From assembly GCF_000214725.1 (NCBI RefSeq), contig NC_015574.1, forward strand, positions 186,001-250,000: 64,000 bases of DNA, written 5' to 3'. Positions 1 through 9,182 of this stretch are shown piece by piece. The notes below the pieces were generated by a model that was not told the DNA's origin, ran no database searches, and was given only the letters and a program-made list of their open reading frames with translations. The position numbers were made by a program, and so were the translations under genes. Within the stretch, counting starts at the first letter, position 1. Each line of letters starts with the position of its first letter. Origin of the DNA: Methanobacterium paludis (GTDB lineage: Archaea > Methanobacteriota > Methanobacteria > Methanobacteriales > Methanobacteriaceae).

Positions 1-15
1 GGAGATATTATTGAG

Positions 16-1059
16 TTAAACGCGTTCATAGGTGGTGGTACGCTCTACGGGTATACGTCCTATGGCTTCTACTGTTTCAACCATTTTTTCACGGGGCATG
101 TATTCTCCGTAGGATGCCCCTGCAGCTATGGATATCTTGTCCTCCATCATGGTACCGCCCAGATCATTGGCTCCGCAACAGAGGGCTATCTGTGATGTTC
201 TGATTCCCAGTTTTACCCAGGAAACCTGGATGTTGGGCATGTCCCTACCGAGGATCACCCTTGCAAGGGCATGCATCTTCAGATCTTCCATTCCACTTGC
301 ACCCTCTGATACTTGGCCCAACTCGTTGTTCTGGTTTAGGAAGGTCATTGGAACTAGTTCTGTGAATCCCTGAGTTTCACGCTGTATATCTCGCAGTATC
401 AACATATGGTCGATACGGTCCTCCCAGGTTTCTACACTACCGTACATAATGGTGGACGTGGTTGGGATGCCTAGACTGTGAGCTTCTTTGATTATATTCA
501 CCCATTCCTCTGTTGAAACTTTTTTAGGGCATATCTTTTCCCTAACAGAATCCACAAGGATCTCTGCAGACGCTCCTGTCATGGTGTCCATTCCTGCCTT
601 TTTAAGAGCCTTCAGTGCCTCTATTGTGGTCATTTCTGAGGATTTTGCAGTTTGATAAATTTCCACGGGGGACAATGCATGAAGGCAGATATCAAATTTT
701 GATTTGATGGCACTGATAAGGTCACAGTAATAGTCAACTGTCATGTGGGGCATGATACCACCGAATAAACATATTTCAGTAGCCCCTACTTCTTTTGCTT
801 CGTTGATACTTTGTAATATCTCGTCAGTTGTCATTTCATATCCGATATGGTCCCTAAAAGAGCAAAAGGTACATCCGATCATGCAGTGATCCGTGATATC
901 AATTGCCTTGTTGGCAACAAAGGTAACTTCATCACCTACAATCTCTCGACGCAGTCTGTCAGCAACATCAAATAACTCGAATGGATTTGAATCCACCAGC
1001 TTTAAAGCATCTTCTTTTGTGATTTCTCCATTGAGTGAGCGTGTATATATGTCTTCCAT
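16..1059 (-). CDS. cofH: FO synthase subunit 2 (CofH), radical SAM
   Basis: Radical SAM enzyme that joins a tyrosine-derived 4-hydroxybenzyl group to 5-amino-6-ribitylaminouracil, one of the two steps that make FO, the chromophore of coenzyme F420. The protein is about 347 residues, normal for CofH. The cluster motif CX3CX2C is visible as CMIGCTFC at about residues 59-66. HALSPVEI and the TSTIMYGSVET segment are typical of the CofH/MqnE branch rather than CofG. I place the start at 1059 because GGAGGT lies seven bases upstream; an in-frame ATG at 1074 overlaps that site. The gene stands alone, far from arfA-cofD-cofE at 51-53.7 kb. Methanogens often carry two CofH paralogues, and which one this is cannot be told here. 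Confidence 0.88.
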   Translation of the reverse strand: MEDIYTRSLNGEITKEDALKLVDSNPFELFDVADRLRREIVGDEVTFVANKAIDITDHCMIGCTFCSFRDHIGYEMTTDEILQSINEAKEVGATEICLFGGIMPHMTVDYYCDLISAIKSKFDICLHALSPVEIYQTAKSSEMTTIEALKALKKAGMDTMTGASAEILVDSVREKICPKKVSTEEWVNIIKEAHSLGIPTTSTIMYGSVETWEDRIDHMLILRDIQRETQGFTELVPMTFLNQNNELGQVSEGASGMEDLKMHALARVILGRDMPNIQVSWVKLGIRTSQIALCCGANDLGGTMMEDKISIAAGASYGEYMPREKMVETVEAIGRIPVERTTTYERV

Positions 1060-1533
1060 AGTTGAAACCTCCATTTTTCAGGGTATCTCCATACTTTTAA
1101 ACAACTGTAAGTTGGAAAAACTACAAGTTGGAAAAGGCCAATTTTCCATTAAATTTTCATGAAATTAATAGAAATTAAGGTATTGGTTTGGGATCTATTA
1201 ATATGGTTCATAATCATCCCTTACTATTTTTTAAACTTTCCCATCATAAAAAAACCAATTTTTTTCATAATTGATTTATCCGGAGATCATAAATTGGATC
1301 ACTTAAAGTACGTCGTAAAAAACGGGATTTCATAAAGATAAAATTGGTTTTTAATTATAGTTTTTAAAAAACATCTTCTAAAAGGATTTTTTACTCAAAA
1401 GAGTTCAAAAACTAGTTATATTTACATTTAAACTGAGTTATTACAAAAAAAAGATGGTTATGGTCACTTTTTATAAAAATATGAAAATTAAAGAGTCCTG
1501 AAAACTGAAAGAGGCCTTCAAGTTATTGTGAAG
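1060..1533. other. AT-rich intergenic region upstream of cofH
   Basis: About 470 bases of AT-rich DNA between the cofH start and the 3' end of the tRNA gene, which is read in the same direction. I see no supported open frame or strong hairpin. It presumably holds the cofH promoter. Confidence 0.5.
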
Positions 1534-1643
1534 TGCCGGGGGCGGGATTCGAACCCGCGGCCTCACGGTATCCCAGGAAAAAGTCAGAGCACTGCTTAAA
1601 TACCCTATGAGCCGTGCGCTCTAACCAACTGAGCCACCCCGGC
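1534..1643 (-). tRNA. tRNA-Met (CAT), intron-containing
   Basis: The minus strand folds as a complete cloverleaf. The acceptor stem GCCGGGG/CCCCGGC is perfect, the D arm is closed by GCTC/GAGC, and the T arm is GCGGG-TTCGAAT-CCCGC. The anticodon stem CACGG/CCGTG encloses a loop with anticodon CAT, interrupted after position 37 by a 36-base intron. The mature RNA is 74 bases, CCA is not encoded, and the discriminator base is A. Elongator tRNA-Met is one of the tRNAs that commonly carries an intron at this site in methanogens. The acceptor stem and the intron favour the elongator over the initiator. Confidence 0.95.
1570..1605 (-). other. tRNA-Met intron
   Basis: A 36-base insert between nucleotides 37 and 38 of the tRNA, the canonical archaeal intron site, expected to be cut by the splicing endonuclease at a bulge-helix-bulge fold. 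Boundaries come from closing the CACGG/CCGTG anticodon stem and could be off by a base. Confidence 0.85.
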
Positions 1644-1901
1644 GTGGCTTATAAGCTGTTAGATTTCATCTAACTTATACTTTTCTATCAACAACGTAGC
1701 TTAAAAATGTTTTTATGATGTTTTTACCTATTTTCTATTATTTAGACAGAATATTACGGTAAATATTCAACTTTACAAAATCATTATTAAAGCTTTATAA
1801 AATTAGAGATGAATTGTTATTAAACAAATTAAACAAATTTTCAATTGTTATAACTACTTAATTAGGTTAATTTAAAATTCAAGTGCAGAAATGGTGATAG
1901 T

Positions 1902-1994
1902 ATGAATGAACATGTGTTTGGGGCATTTGGAACAATAATTGGGTTATGTTATCCATTTGTATATTGCCATGTTGATTTTTATAAAAAAACATAA
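1902..1994 (+). CDS. possible 30-residue membrane peptide
   Basis: A short open frame beginning ATG AAT GAA, preceded at good distance by GGTGAT, the ribosome-binding site style of this genome. The product has a hydrophobic middle (GAFGTIIGLCYPFVY) ending in a basic tail, like a one-segment membrane peptide. I recognise no family. The rest of the 1644-2024 spacer is AT-rich with no other signal. It could be chance; only the ribosome-binding site and composition support it. Confidence 0.3.
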   Translation: MNEHVFGAFGTIIGLCYPFVYCHVDFYKKT

Positions 1995-2024
1995 AAATTT
2001 AGATTAAATTTTTAGGAAATCCAA

Positions 2025-2405
2025 TTAATCGTCCAGATCTGCGAGGGCGCGAATGAGGGAACTCTGGGTTATGAGACCTACCAGTTTCCCATCTTCAACA
2101 ACAGGGATCCTCTGGTAACCTTTATCTGCCATTATTCTTGTTATATCCTTTATTTGGGTTTCCCTATTAACTACCATGAGGTCCTTACTCATTAAATCGT
2201 TCACCTTAAGTCCAAGGGCCTCGCCACCGGCAAGGAGAATGTCTCGATGGGTTATGATACCTAAAAGTCTTTTTTTATCAACAACTGGCAATCCCCCCAC
2301 GTTGCAGCGCATCATTTTGAGTTTTGCAGCTGCTACAAGGTCTGTGGGTGTGGTTACATGCACTTCGCTGATCATGATGTCCTTGGCGTGTAGGTTCTTT
2401 ATCAT
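2025..2405 (-). CDS. CBS-pair domain protein
   Basis: A 126-residue protein made almost entirely of two CBS domains, about residues 8-60 and 70-125. Each shows the typical pattern, for example the GIITHRDIL segment and the RIPVVEDGKLVGLITQSSLI segment. CBS pairs bind adenosine nucleotides or related ligands and act as sensor modules. Stand-alone pairs are numerous in methanogens and their partners are mostly unknown. No enzyme domain is attached and the neighbours give no clue. There is no clear ribosome-binding site before the ATG, so the message may be leaderless. Confidence 0.88.
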   Translation of the reverse strand: MIKNLHAKDIMISEVHVTTPTDLVAAAKLKMMRCNVGGLPVVDKKRLLGIITHRDILLAGGEALGLKVNDLMSKDLMVVNRETQIKDITRIMADKGYQRIPVVEDGKLVGLITQSSLIRALADLDD

Positions 2406-2582
2406 GGAACTATTTTTGTTGATTTGATCTATTTAAATAATTTGAAAGATCAAAACCCCATGTTGATCAAAAGGATATTAAATTAGAGGATACCAAGATC
2501 ATTAAAATCAGATTATATCAAAAGATTCAAACATGCTGAAGGTTTAAAGTAAATCCAACTAAATGCAAATCAAAAATTTAAT

Positions 2583-3971
2583 CTATTTTTTTTGAATTGG
2601 GGGTAGCTTGAAAATTCCTTTGTAAATACCTAAAACGGGTTTTTTAGGCAAATACCATCTAAAAGTTACATTAAATGAGTTTTTTGGTGCGGGTAACCAA
2701 TTAGATTCTTTTCCAGTTTGAGGGGTGGTGCTTTGCAGGTATATATCAATAGATTCATCTTCATTGTATTTTAAGCCGGGGACCTGTGATCCCACTTGAT
2801 AACGGTTGATAGAGTTGGGTACGAACATCATATCAGCGTTGTAAAGGGTAAGAGACCAGAAAGCGTCATGTTGAGAGTAAATAGTTTTGGGTAACTTCAA
2901 AATGTATTTGTTAGTTCCTTTGAGTGGATTACCATCACTATCTTCGAATGCAGTTACATAGACAACTTCATCTTTTGGCAGGGCCCCAATGGCTCTTGTG
3001 GCGTAAACTGCCCGATCTAAATACTTTAAGCCGTAATTTCCCATTTCTTTCGGGGGAATTGTCCAACCATTGAGGATAGTGGGGGCATGATAAGTGGCTG
3101 ACTCAATGATCTTGGATCCAGTGTCTACAGCTCTCAAAAGACCTTTATGCACTGCAGAACCAAACTCGTCACGATCAAACTTCATGCCAGGACTGATTCC
3201 AATCTGGCTGAAAAGAGCCATCAAACCCTCTTGTTTTTGATCCAGAGGAGGAGGATTCTCATTTATGATTCCGTTCAGCAGCTCGAAGAAGTGGAGTGGA
3301 TCGTTGCTGAAGTCTGGATCCATCTGGTCTTTGGGGTTTCCGTACCTTGAAGGCGGAGTGTAGTTGGGATTTCCCCACTGAGACAGTGGAGTGAGAAGGA
3401 TTCCTTTCTGAAGAGCTTCCAGAGGTTTGACATTTTCATCGCGAATGTTTTTAGGCGCAATACGCTGTAACAACCAGATCCAGGGTGTTGGGGCCACAAA
3501 ACTTCCGTTAAGGCATGAGGGTAGATCTCCCTGCCATTTAGGACCAGTGATGGCGAAATTACCTCCCTTCTGGCCGATTGTGTTTGTCCCAAATATCTTG
3601 AAAGTGTTCTGATAAAAATCAATCAGAGCCACAGAATAATATATGGATGGGTTCATGTCAGGTATGGACAGGATCAGGGGTTCATTGCCGACAAAGGCCC
3701 AGGCTCGGGCATAGAGTGTATTGTTATTGGGCATTGCATTGTATGTATTGTCCACATTTCCAAGCTCATTTAATCCAAAAAAAACACCGGCCGGTGCTAC
3801 TAAATTTTTATTATCTCCGTAAAGTTCAGTAAAACGAGTAGAATATGAAATATAAGGGCCAATCCCCCATATGTATGCCTGGGTGCCTATTGTGTAGGCA
3901 TTTTCTTCGACACATTTTTCAAGGAGGACATTAGAATCTGATTCTTGATTTTTAGCTATATTCCTAGCCAT
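2583..3971 (-). CDS. DUF1254/DUF1214 domain protein
   Basis: A protein of about 462 residues. The N-terminal DUF1254 part (about 30-165) includes the NNNTLYARAW and SIYYSVALIDFYQNTF segments. The C-terminal DUF1214 part (about 340-450) shows the FWSLTLYNADMMFVPN and GSQVPGLKYNEDESIDIYLQ patterns with the closing FRWYLPKKP. No signal peptide is visible, unlike many bacterial relatives. The biochemical role of the family is not established. The start is ATG 3971, after GGTGGGA; a GTG at 3983 lies at that site. The family is widespread in bacteria and patchy in methanogens. With the next three genes it forms an accessory block that looks acquired. Confidence 0.85.
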   Translation of the reverse strand: MARNIAKNQESDSNVLLEKCVEENAYTIGTQAYIWGIGPYISYSTRFTELYGDNKNLVAPAGVFFGLNELGNVDNTYNAMPNNNTLYARAWAFVGNEPLILSIPDMNPSIYYSVALIDFYQNTFKIFGTNTIGQKGGNFAITGPKWQGDLPSCLNGSFVAPTPWIWLLQRIAPKNIRDENVKPLEALQKGILLTPLSQWGNPNYTPPSRYGNPKDQMDPDFSNDPLHFFELLNGIINENPPPLDQKQEGLMALFSQIGISPGMKFDRDEFGSAVHKGLLRAVDTGSKIIESATYHAPTILNGWTIPPKEMGNYGLKYLDRAVYATRAIGALPKDEVVYVTAFEDSDGNPLKGTNKYILKLPKTIYSQHDAFWSLTLYNADMMFVPNSINRYQVGSQVPGLKYNEDESIDIYLQSTTPQTGKESNWLPAPKNSFNVTFRWYLPKKPVLGIYKGIFKLPPIQKK

Positions 3972-4548
3972 AATACTTCCCACCTACACAAACCTAGTTT
4001 CATAAAATCTCAAAACCAAAAACGAACCATATGGTGGAAATTTATGATGAAAATTTAAATAATCAACTTTTCATAGCTACTTACATAATATGTATGAACA
4101 CTTATTTATTAATTTTCCAGAACAAAAAAATAATAATTTTTAGTAAATATTAATTCATTATTTTGATTTGTATAATTCTATTTGGCTCTATTTATTATAT
4201 TTAATCTTAAAATTGCTTATAATAATAAATAACTAATTTAAAATAATTTAAACTGGGATTAAGTTATAATCATTTCATGAAATTCTAAAAGAAAACTTAT
4301 CCATTTTATAAATTTAATTTTTTTATTGAAGCCAATAATTTTTGAAAAAATCTTGCATGAATCATTTTTTAGTAGTAAAAAGGTATAAATTAAATCATGT
4401 TTTGGGGTTTATGCAGTTATTTTTTAGTAAACGTTGAATTTATGTGATTCTTTGATTTCTTGCGTAAAGATAAGATTGTGGACATTAAACTTAAAATTTA
4501 AGGAAACTACAATTAAATAGGATACAATTTGGAAGGTTTTAAACCAAC
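3972..4548. other. AT-rich spacer between divergent genes
   Basis: Nearly 580 bases of very AT-rich DNA separating the divergent DUF1254 and YrhK-like genes. I find no convincing small gene or hairpin. Promoters for both genes must lie here. Confidence 0.5.
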
Positions 4549-5484
4549 ATGCCAGACGAACCAAATAAAAGGACCCAGAATGAGAAAATAGATCAAAGTG
4601 CCAATAATAATTTGCCTGCTCTGGATCTGCCCAAGGACTGGGATTACGTCTCATCTGAGGGTATAGGGCCATTTGTCACCAAGGCAACCTTCAAACATCC
4701 GAAAGGTTATTTTATCACATGGAAATCACGATATAATCGTAAACATAACCCTTTACTTGAAAAAAGTCATGGATCGACATGGTGGGCGCCCGGTGCTGTG
4801 GGATGGTGGATTGGCGTGTTATTTGCTATGGGCGCGACCAGTTTTGCGCTGGGATCTGCACCTAACTACGCTACATGGGTTGGGAATAGATTAAATGGGT
4901 TGACTTTTTTTGCAGGGTCATTGTTTTTTACCACAGCAGCGTTTCTCCAATATTTTGAAGCTGTAAACGCTATTAGGAGCCCTAAAGGCTTTAAAATAAT
5001 GGAAAGGCTAAAACTAATGACATGGGAGCCGAAGCGTATTGATTGGTGGTCAACTGTTGTGCAGTTTGTTGGCACCCTACTTTTTAACGTTAACACGTTT
5101 GAAGCCCTGCGAACGAACCTTTTAACCGCGCAAGCAAACCATTTAGTGTGGGCTCCGGATATGCTTGGTTCTGGATGTTTCCTGATTGCTAGCTCGCTTG
5201 CATGGTTTGAGGTTGTTCACTCTGTCTGGTCCTGGAAACCTCAAAATATCTCATGGTGGGTTGTGGCCCTGAATATGATTGGTTCTATTGGATTTGGCAT
5301 TTCAGCAATTTCTGCCTATACATTACCTGCTACAGGCCAGTTTATCAATGTTGCACTGGTAAATATTGGTACTTTTGTTGGGGCGGTCTGTTTCTTTGTT
5401 GGGGCGATGCTGCTCCTTCCTGAACGTACCCAGACAAATGAACTTAAAAACTCTGAAAAAGATGATTCTATCATGGATTCATAA
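4549..5484 (+). CDS. YrhK-like multi-pass membrane protein
   Basis: A 311-residue integral membrane protein. A hydrophilic N-terminal region of about 80 residues is followed by about seven to eight hydrophobic segments, arranged as two or three repeats of a WW-start, FAGSLFFTTAAFLQYFEA-like unit. The second repeat carries FLIASSLAWFEVVHSVWSW. This resembles the YrhK domain found in bacterial membrane proteins; the function is unknown. The C-terminus is charged. Base composition is visibly richer in G and C than the AT-rich flanks. It lies between the divergent DUF1254 gene and the convergent glutamate decarboxylase, consistent with an acquired accessory block. Confidence 0.65.
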   Translation: MPDEPNKRTQNEKIDQSANNNLPALDLPKDWDYVSSEGIGPFVTKATFKHPKGYFITWKSRYNRKHNPLLEKSHGSTWWAPGAVGWWIGVLFAMGATSFALGSAPNYATWVGNRLNGLTFFAGSLFFTTAAFLQYFEAVNAIRSPKGFKIMERLKLMTWEPKRIDWWSTVVQFVGTLLFNVNTFEALRTNLLTAQANHLVWAPDMLGSGCFLIASSLAWFEVVHSVWSWKPQNISWWVVALNMIGSIGFGISAISAYTLPATGQFINVALVNIGTFVGAVCFFVGAMLLLPERTQTNELKNSEKDDSIMDS

Positions 5485-5652
5485 TTTTATTCCATCAGAG
5501 TATTCATAATCTTTGAATTCACTTCGTTGCAAAAACATTTAAAAAAATTTTAAGGTGGATAGAAACCATGGGATTAAAAAATTCAGTAAAGGAAAATAAA
5601 TTCAGTAAAAAAAATTGAAGAAGGATTCTAGGGATTTAATACGGAAAAAGAA

Positions 5653-7020
5653 TTAATACAGCAAAGAAGGATTTTCACCAGTTTCAAAACCTTCCTTTTC
5701 GGTATCTTCTTCCTCTAACGTGTGATAAGCCTCTATTAAATCGTCTAAAAGCATGTCTACCATTTCTCTGCCGAAGTTTTCTTTGATAACCATCCTCATA
5801 ACAGCTACGTCCTCTGCATTCTTTGGAAGAGTGTATGCAGGTATTATCCAACCTTTCTGCCGCAGTTTTTCTGAAAGATGGAAGACTGTGAAGTCTGAAT
5901 TCTTTAAGCTCATGGTGACCAATGGAAACATGATATCTTTGTTGATCACATCAAATTTACCCGATTCTTCAAGTTTTCTGGCAAGATACTTGCTGTTATC
6001 AATCATATTTTCCATAATTTCCCTGTAACCACTTTTTCCAAGTCTTATGAAGTTGTAATATTGAGCAATTATGGTGCTACTTCCCTTTGAGAAGTTAAGG
6101 GAATAATTTGGCATTAAACCACCAAGGTAGTTTACTTTAAAGATTAACTCTTCAGGAAGGTCTTTTTTGTCTCTGAAAATCAACCAACCAACTCCTGGGT
6201 AAACAAGCCCGTATTTGTGGCCGGATACATTGATGGATTTTACCTGTTGGAGTTTGAAATCCCATTCAAGATCTGGATACAGGAAGGGGGCTACAAATCC
6301 CCCGCTGGCTCCATCAACATGTATTGGTATGTCCCAGCCCTTTTCTTTTTTGATATCAATTAAAAGCTGGTTAATCTCGTTTATGGGATCCATCTGTCCT
6401 GTAAATGTTGTCCCTAAAACAGCACCAACGCAGATGGTGTTTTCATCAATTTCTTCTGCAACCTGATCCACGGTTACAGTGTAAGTATCCCTTTCTAGTG
6501 GTATTAATTTCAATTCCACATCGAAGTAAAGGGCAAACTTCTCCCAGACAGTGTGCACATCCGCACCCATCACAATGTTGGGTTTGCCAAATGGCTTTCC
6601 TTCCGCTTGTCTGCGTTTTTTCCAGGTCCATTTATGGGCCAGAAGTCCCAGCATAATGGCTTCTGATGAACCTATGGTGCCTGTTCCAACTGAATGACAT
6701 TCCTTTGGAGCATTAAACAGCCTTGCAAGCATGTTAATCACTCTTTCATGTATTTTTTCGGTTTGAGGGTATTCATCGTTGTCAACAAAGTTTTTATCGA
6801 TGCTTTCCATTATCAATTTGTCTGCTTCAGGTTCCATCCATGTGGTTACAAAACTGGCCAGATTCAAAGCAGGATTGCCATCCAAATTCAGTTCATCATG
6901 TATCAATTGGTATGCTGCACGTGCAGGCATACCATCTTCGGGCATCACATATTTTGGGACACTTTCAGCAAAATATCTGCTTCCGTAGGTGGTGGTTAAT
7001 TCCTTTTCAGATCTCTTCAT
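5653..7020 (-). CDS. gadB: glutamate decarboxylase, PLP-dependent
   Basis: Group II PLP decarboxylase that converts glutamate to GABA and CO2, consuming a proton, the basis of acid resistance in bacteria. The protein is about 455 residues, the bacterial GadB length, not the shorter archaeal MfnA type. Visible motifs are GTGTIGSSEAIMLG near 113-126, the HVDGA aspartate near 236 and the PLP-binding lysine in SGHKYG near 269. I start at ATG 7020; a TTG at 7029 is also in frame. No GadC-type amino-acid antiporter is adjacent; the same-strand neighbour upstream is a DHA2 efflux pump. GadB of this type is patchy among methanogens. Confidence 0.9.
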   Translation of the reverse strand: MKRSEKELTTTYGSRYFAESVPKYVMPEDGMPARAAYQLIHDELNLDGNPALNLASFVTTWMEPEADKLIMESIDKNFVDNDEYPQTEKIHERVINMLARLFNAPKECHSVGTGTIGSSEAIMLGLLAHKWTWKKRRQAEGKPFGKPNIVMGADVHTVWEKFALYFDVELKLIPLERDTYTVTVDQVAEEIDENTICVGAVLGTTFTGQMDPINEINQLLIDIKKEKGWDIPIHVDGASGGFVAPFLYPDLEWDFKLQQVKSINVSGHKYGLVYPGVGWLIFRDKKDLPEELIFKVNYLGGLMPNYSLNFSKGSSTIIAQYYNFIRLGKSGYREIMENMIDNSKYLARKLEESGKFDVINKDIMFPLVTMSLKNSDFTVFHLSEKLRQKGWIIPAYTLPKNAEDVAVMRMVIKENFGREMVDMLLDDLIEAYHTLEEEDTEKEGFETGENPSLLY

Positions 7021-7231
7021 CTTATCCAAATTTTTCTTTCCAGATAACGTTTCAACCCCTCCATCAAATCATTTACCAATTTTTTATGGAATTCTAATTT
7101 AAGAATTTCCCTTAAGAATTTCCATTTATTTTAGACTTCATAATTTTTATCTTATCTGTTCTAAACATTTGTTTTAAACTTATTTAACCTCTTTTATGAA
7201 TTAATTACAAAATGTCAATGAATTGTGTAAA

Positions 7232-8797
7232 TTATGGAGGTATAAAGCCCTTATTGGGCTTTGGGGGCCTTAAAAATAGGGATAATATAAATCCTAGCAA
7301 CATAACTATTGAGACGCTATCAAAAGCGCTTTTCATGGCGGAGCTTAGGGTGGAATTTACAACGATGTAAGCAGTTGATTTTTCATTTTCCTTCAAACCA
7401 GGAATATCTACTGTTTTCATCTTTTCTACCCATGTCATTAAGTTCTGCTGAACTTCTTGTTTGGAGTATTCATTGGGAAAATTCTGTTGTACTGCAGTGG
7501 ATAAACCGCTGAATGTTCCAAGCAGGAGTACAACACCTATAAGGGCTGTTCCAATGGATGATCCTAGATTAGCTCCTGTTGTCATCACACCAGATGCATC
7601 GGCCTGTTTATCTGCTCCTGCAGAAGATAATATTAAATTTGCAGTGGGCGGAATTGATAGTCCCAATCCAACCCCAATCAGAAATGTTCCAGGTATAAGA
7701 TCTGTAATCTGTGTGTTCAGGTTGAACTGGTAGCGGAGCAACAGGCTGCCTGCCATACCTACTAAAAATCCCATAGAGATCATACGGCGAGGTGAAATAT
7801 AGGATGATATTTTGGAAGAAGCTATGGAAAATATTAATAGACCAACAGTTAAAGGTAGAAGAACCAGACCTGTTGTGAATGCATCTGCACCGAGCACTCC
7901 CTGTAAGAAAACAGGTAGTACAAATACGGCACCGGCCAGCGCCAGTTGCATTATCAATCTGCTCAGGGTTCCCAGGGTGAAATTTCTGTCTTTAAATAAC
8001 CTGATATCGGTTAGAGGTTTTTTATCCCCCTTTACTCTTCTCTTTTCTCTGATGTAAAATAAAGATAAGACTAATACTCCTCCCCCTATGAGAAATGGTG
8101 CTTGTTCCCACCTTTTAAGGCTATTAAGACTTAATACTCCTAAAACTATTAATAACAATCCTGAAGCGGATAATATTCCTCCTATGATGTCTATTTGAGA
8201 TTTTTTCATTGTGGGTGGGAAGTATTTTATTTTGTGGGAGTTGATAAGTATTGCAGCTATCACAATCAGTTCCAGTCCAAAACCCCATCTCCAACTGAAG
8301 AATGTGGTGAGAAAACCTCCAATAAGTGGGCCAATAGCTGCTGCCACCCCAGCCATGGCGGTCCAGATCCCAAGTGCAAAGGCGCGGTCTTTTCCACTGT
8401 AGGTTCCTGTGATAATTGATGCAGTGGCTGGTGTCATGAGGGCAGCACCTACACCTTCCAGTATAGACCAGCCAATTAGTAACATGAACGAATTAATACT
8501 TAAAGCGGCAATTGCAGTTCCAACACCATAGATAGATGCCCCTATAAGAAATGCTCTTTTTTTCCCCAGAACATCTTGCATCTTACCGCCTATAAGCATT
8601 AAAGATGCCATTGTTAGGGTATAAACTGAAATAATGGTTTGTATAACACTTACCGTGGTGTTTAGATCCTTGACAAGGGTTGTGATTGCAACGTTCATAA
8701 ATGTGGAATCAAGGGCTATTACAAAAGCAGATAAAGAAACAATTATGAGGGCAGTCCAGCCAATCTTGGATTTTGAATCCTTAAAATTTTCTTCCAT
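7232..8797 (-). CDS. DHA2-family MFS drug efflux transporter
   Basis: A 521-residue major facilitator permease with about 14 membrane segments, the EmrB/QacA (DHA2) size and layout. Segment 1 carries the FVIALDSTFMNVAI pattern typical of the group (D, then N at the conserved spacing). The loop GGKMQDVLGKKRA is the MFS motif A, and GPLIGGFLTTFFSWRWGF is motif C with the WRW that follows it. Such pumps export drugs or other amphipathic compounds in exchange for protons. GGAGGGAG lies two bases before the ATG. It is upstream of gadB on the same strand with a 211-base gap, so co-transcription is uncertain. Confidence 0.9.
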   Translation of the reverse strand: MEENFKDSKSKIGWTALIIVSLSAFVIALDSTFMNVAITTLVKDLNTTVSVIQTIISVYTLTMASLMLIGGKMQDVLGKKRAFLIGASIYGVGTAIAALSINSFMLLIGWSILEGVGAALMTPATASIITGTYSGKDRAFALGIWTAMAGVAAAIGPLIGGFLTTFFSWRWGFGLELIVIAAILINSHKIKYFPPTMKKSQIDIIGGILSASGLLLIVLGVLSLNSLKRWEQAPFLIGGGVLVLSLFYIREKRRVKGDKKPLTDIRLFKDRNFTLGTLSRLIMQLALAGAVFVLPVFLQGVLGADAFTTGLVLLPLTVGLLIFSIASSKISSYISPRRMISMGFLVGMAGSLLLRYQFNLNTQITDLIPGTFLIGVGLGLSIPPTANLILSSAGADKQADASGVMTTGANLGSSIGTALIGVVLLLGTFSGLSTAVQQNFPNEYSKQEVQQNLMTWVEKMKTVDIPGLKENEKSTAYIVVNSTLSSAMKSAFDSVSIVMLLGFILSLFLRPPKPNKGFIPP

Positions 8798-8948
8798 AAC
8801 TCCCTCCGAAATATTTCATTTTGGATCATCAAGAATCATAAAAATTTCTTATGTTATTAATTATTAGTGGTCACTCTATAAAACTAGTTGTATAAACCTC
8901 TCTAAGGAAAATTTAGGATCAGTTAATGGTAATTACTATGGAAATTCT

Positions 8949-8998
8949 TGTGATCACTTTTGACTGTGATCAGTTTTGATTACAAGATCAGTTTGACA
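8949..8998. repeat. tandem 16-bp repeats in thiC/MFS divergent promoter
   Basis: Two adjacent 16-base units, TGTGATCACTTTTGAC (8949-8964) and TGTGATCAGTTTTGAT (8965-8980), differ at two positions. A third, weaker unit containing AAGATCAGTTTGAC follows to about 8997. They lie in the 385-base gap between the divergent MFS gene (start 8797) and thiC (start 9183). Regular tandem sites in a divergent promoter suggest cooperative regulator binding. No TPP riboswitch pattern is visible in this gap. Confidence 0.55.
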
Positions 8999-9182
8999 CA
9001 ATAAATGGGATAGATAGATATAGGAATTTTGGTATACCATTAAATGGTTAAAACAAATATGATAATACTACTTGAATTATAGTTATGTCTTTAGAATGCG
9101 GTAATTTTAAGATATTTGTATTTTAGGCATTTGTATTTCAGATTATGTATTTCAAAATTCATGTTAAAATGAGGGATGAAAA

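Noticed and set aside
1734..1860. tRNA-adjacent integration site for the accessory block
   Set aside because: No repeat of the tRNA 3' end and no integrase gene could be found between 1.5 and 9 kb.
7461..8419. Plus-strand open frames opposite the MFS gene
   Set aside because: They are mirror frames of a well-supported transporter, with no family features or ribosome-binding sites.
8880..9182. TPP riboswitch before thiC
   Set aside because: I could not find the conserved TPP motif or its stems; only tandem DNA repeats are present.
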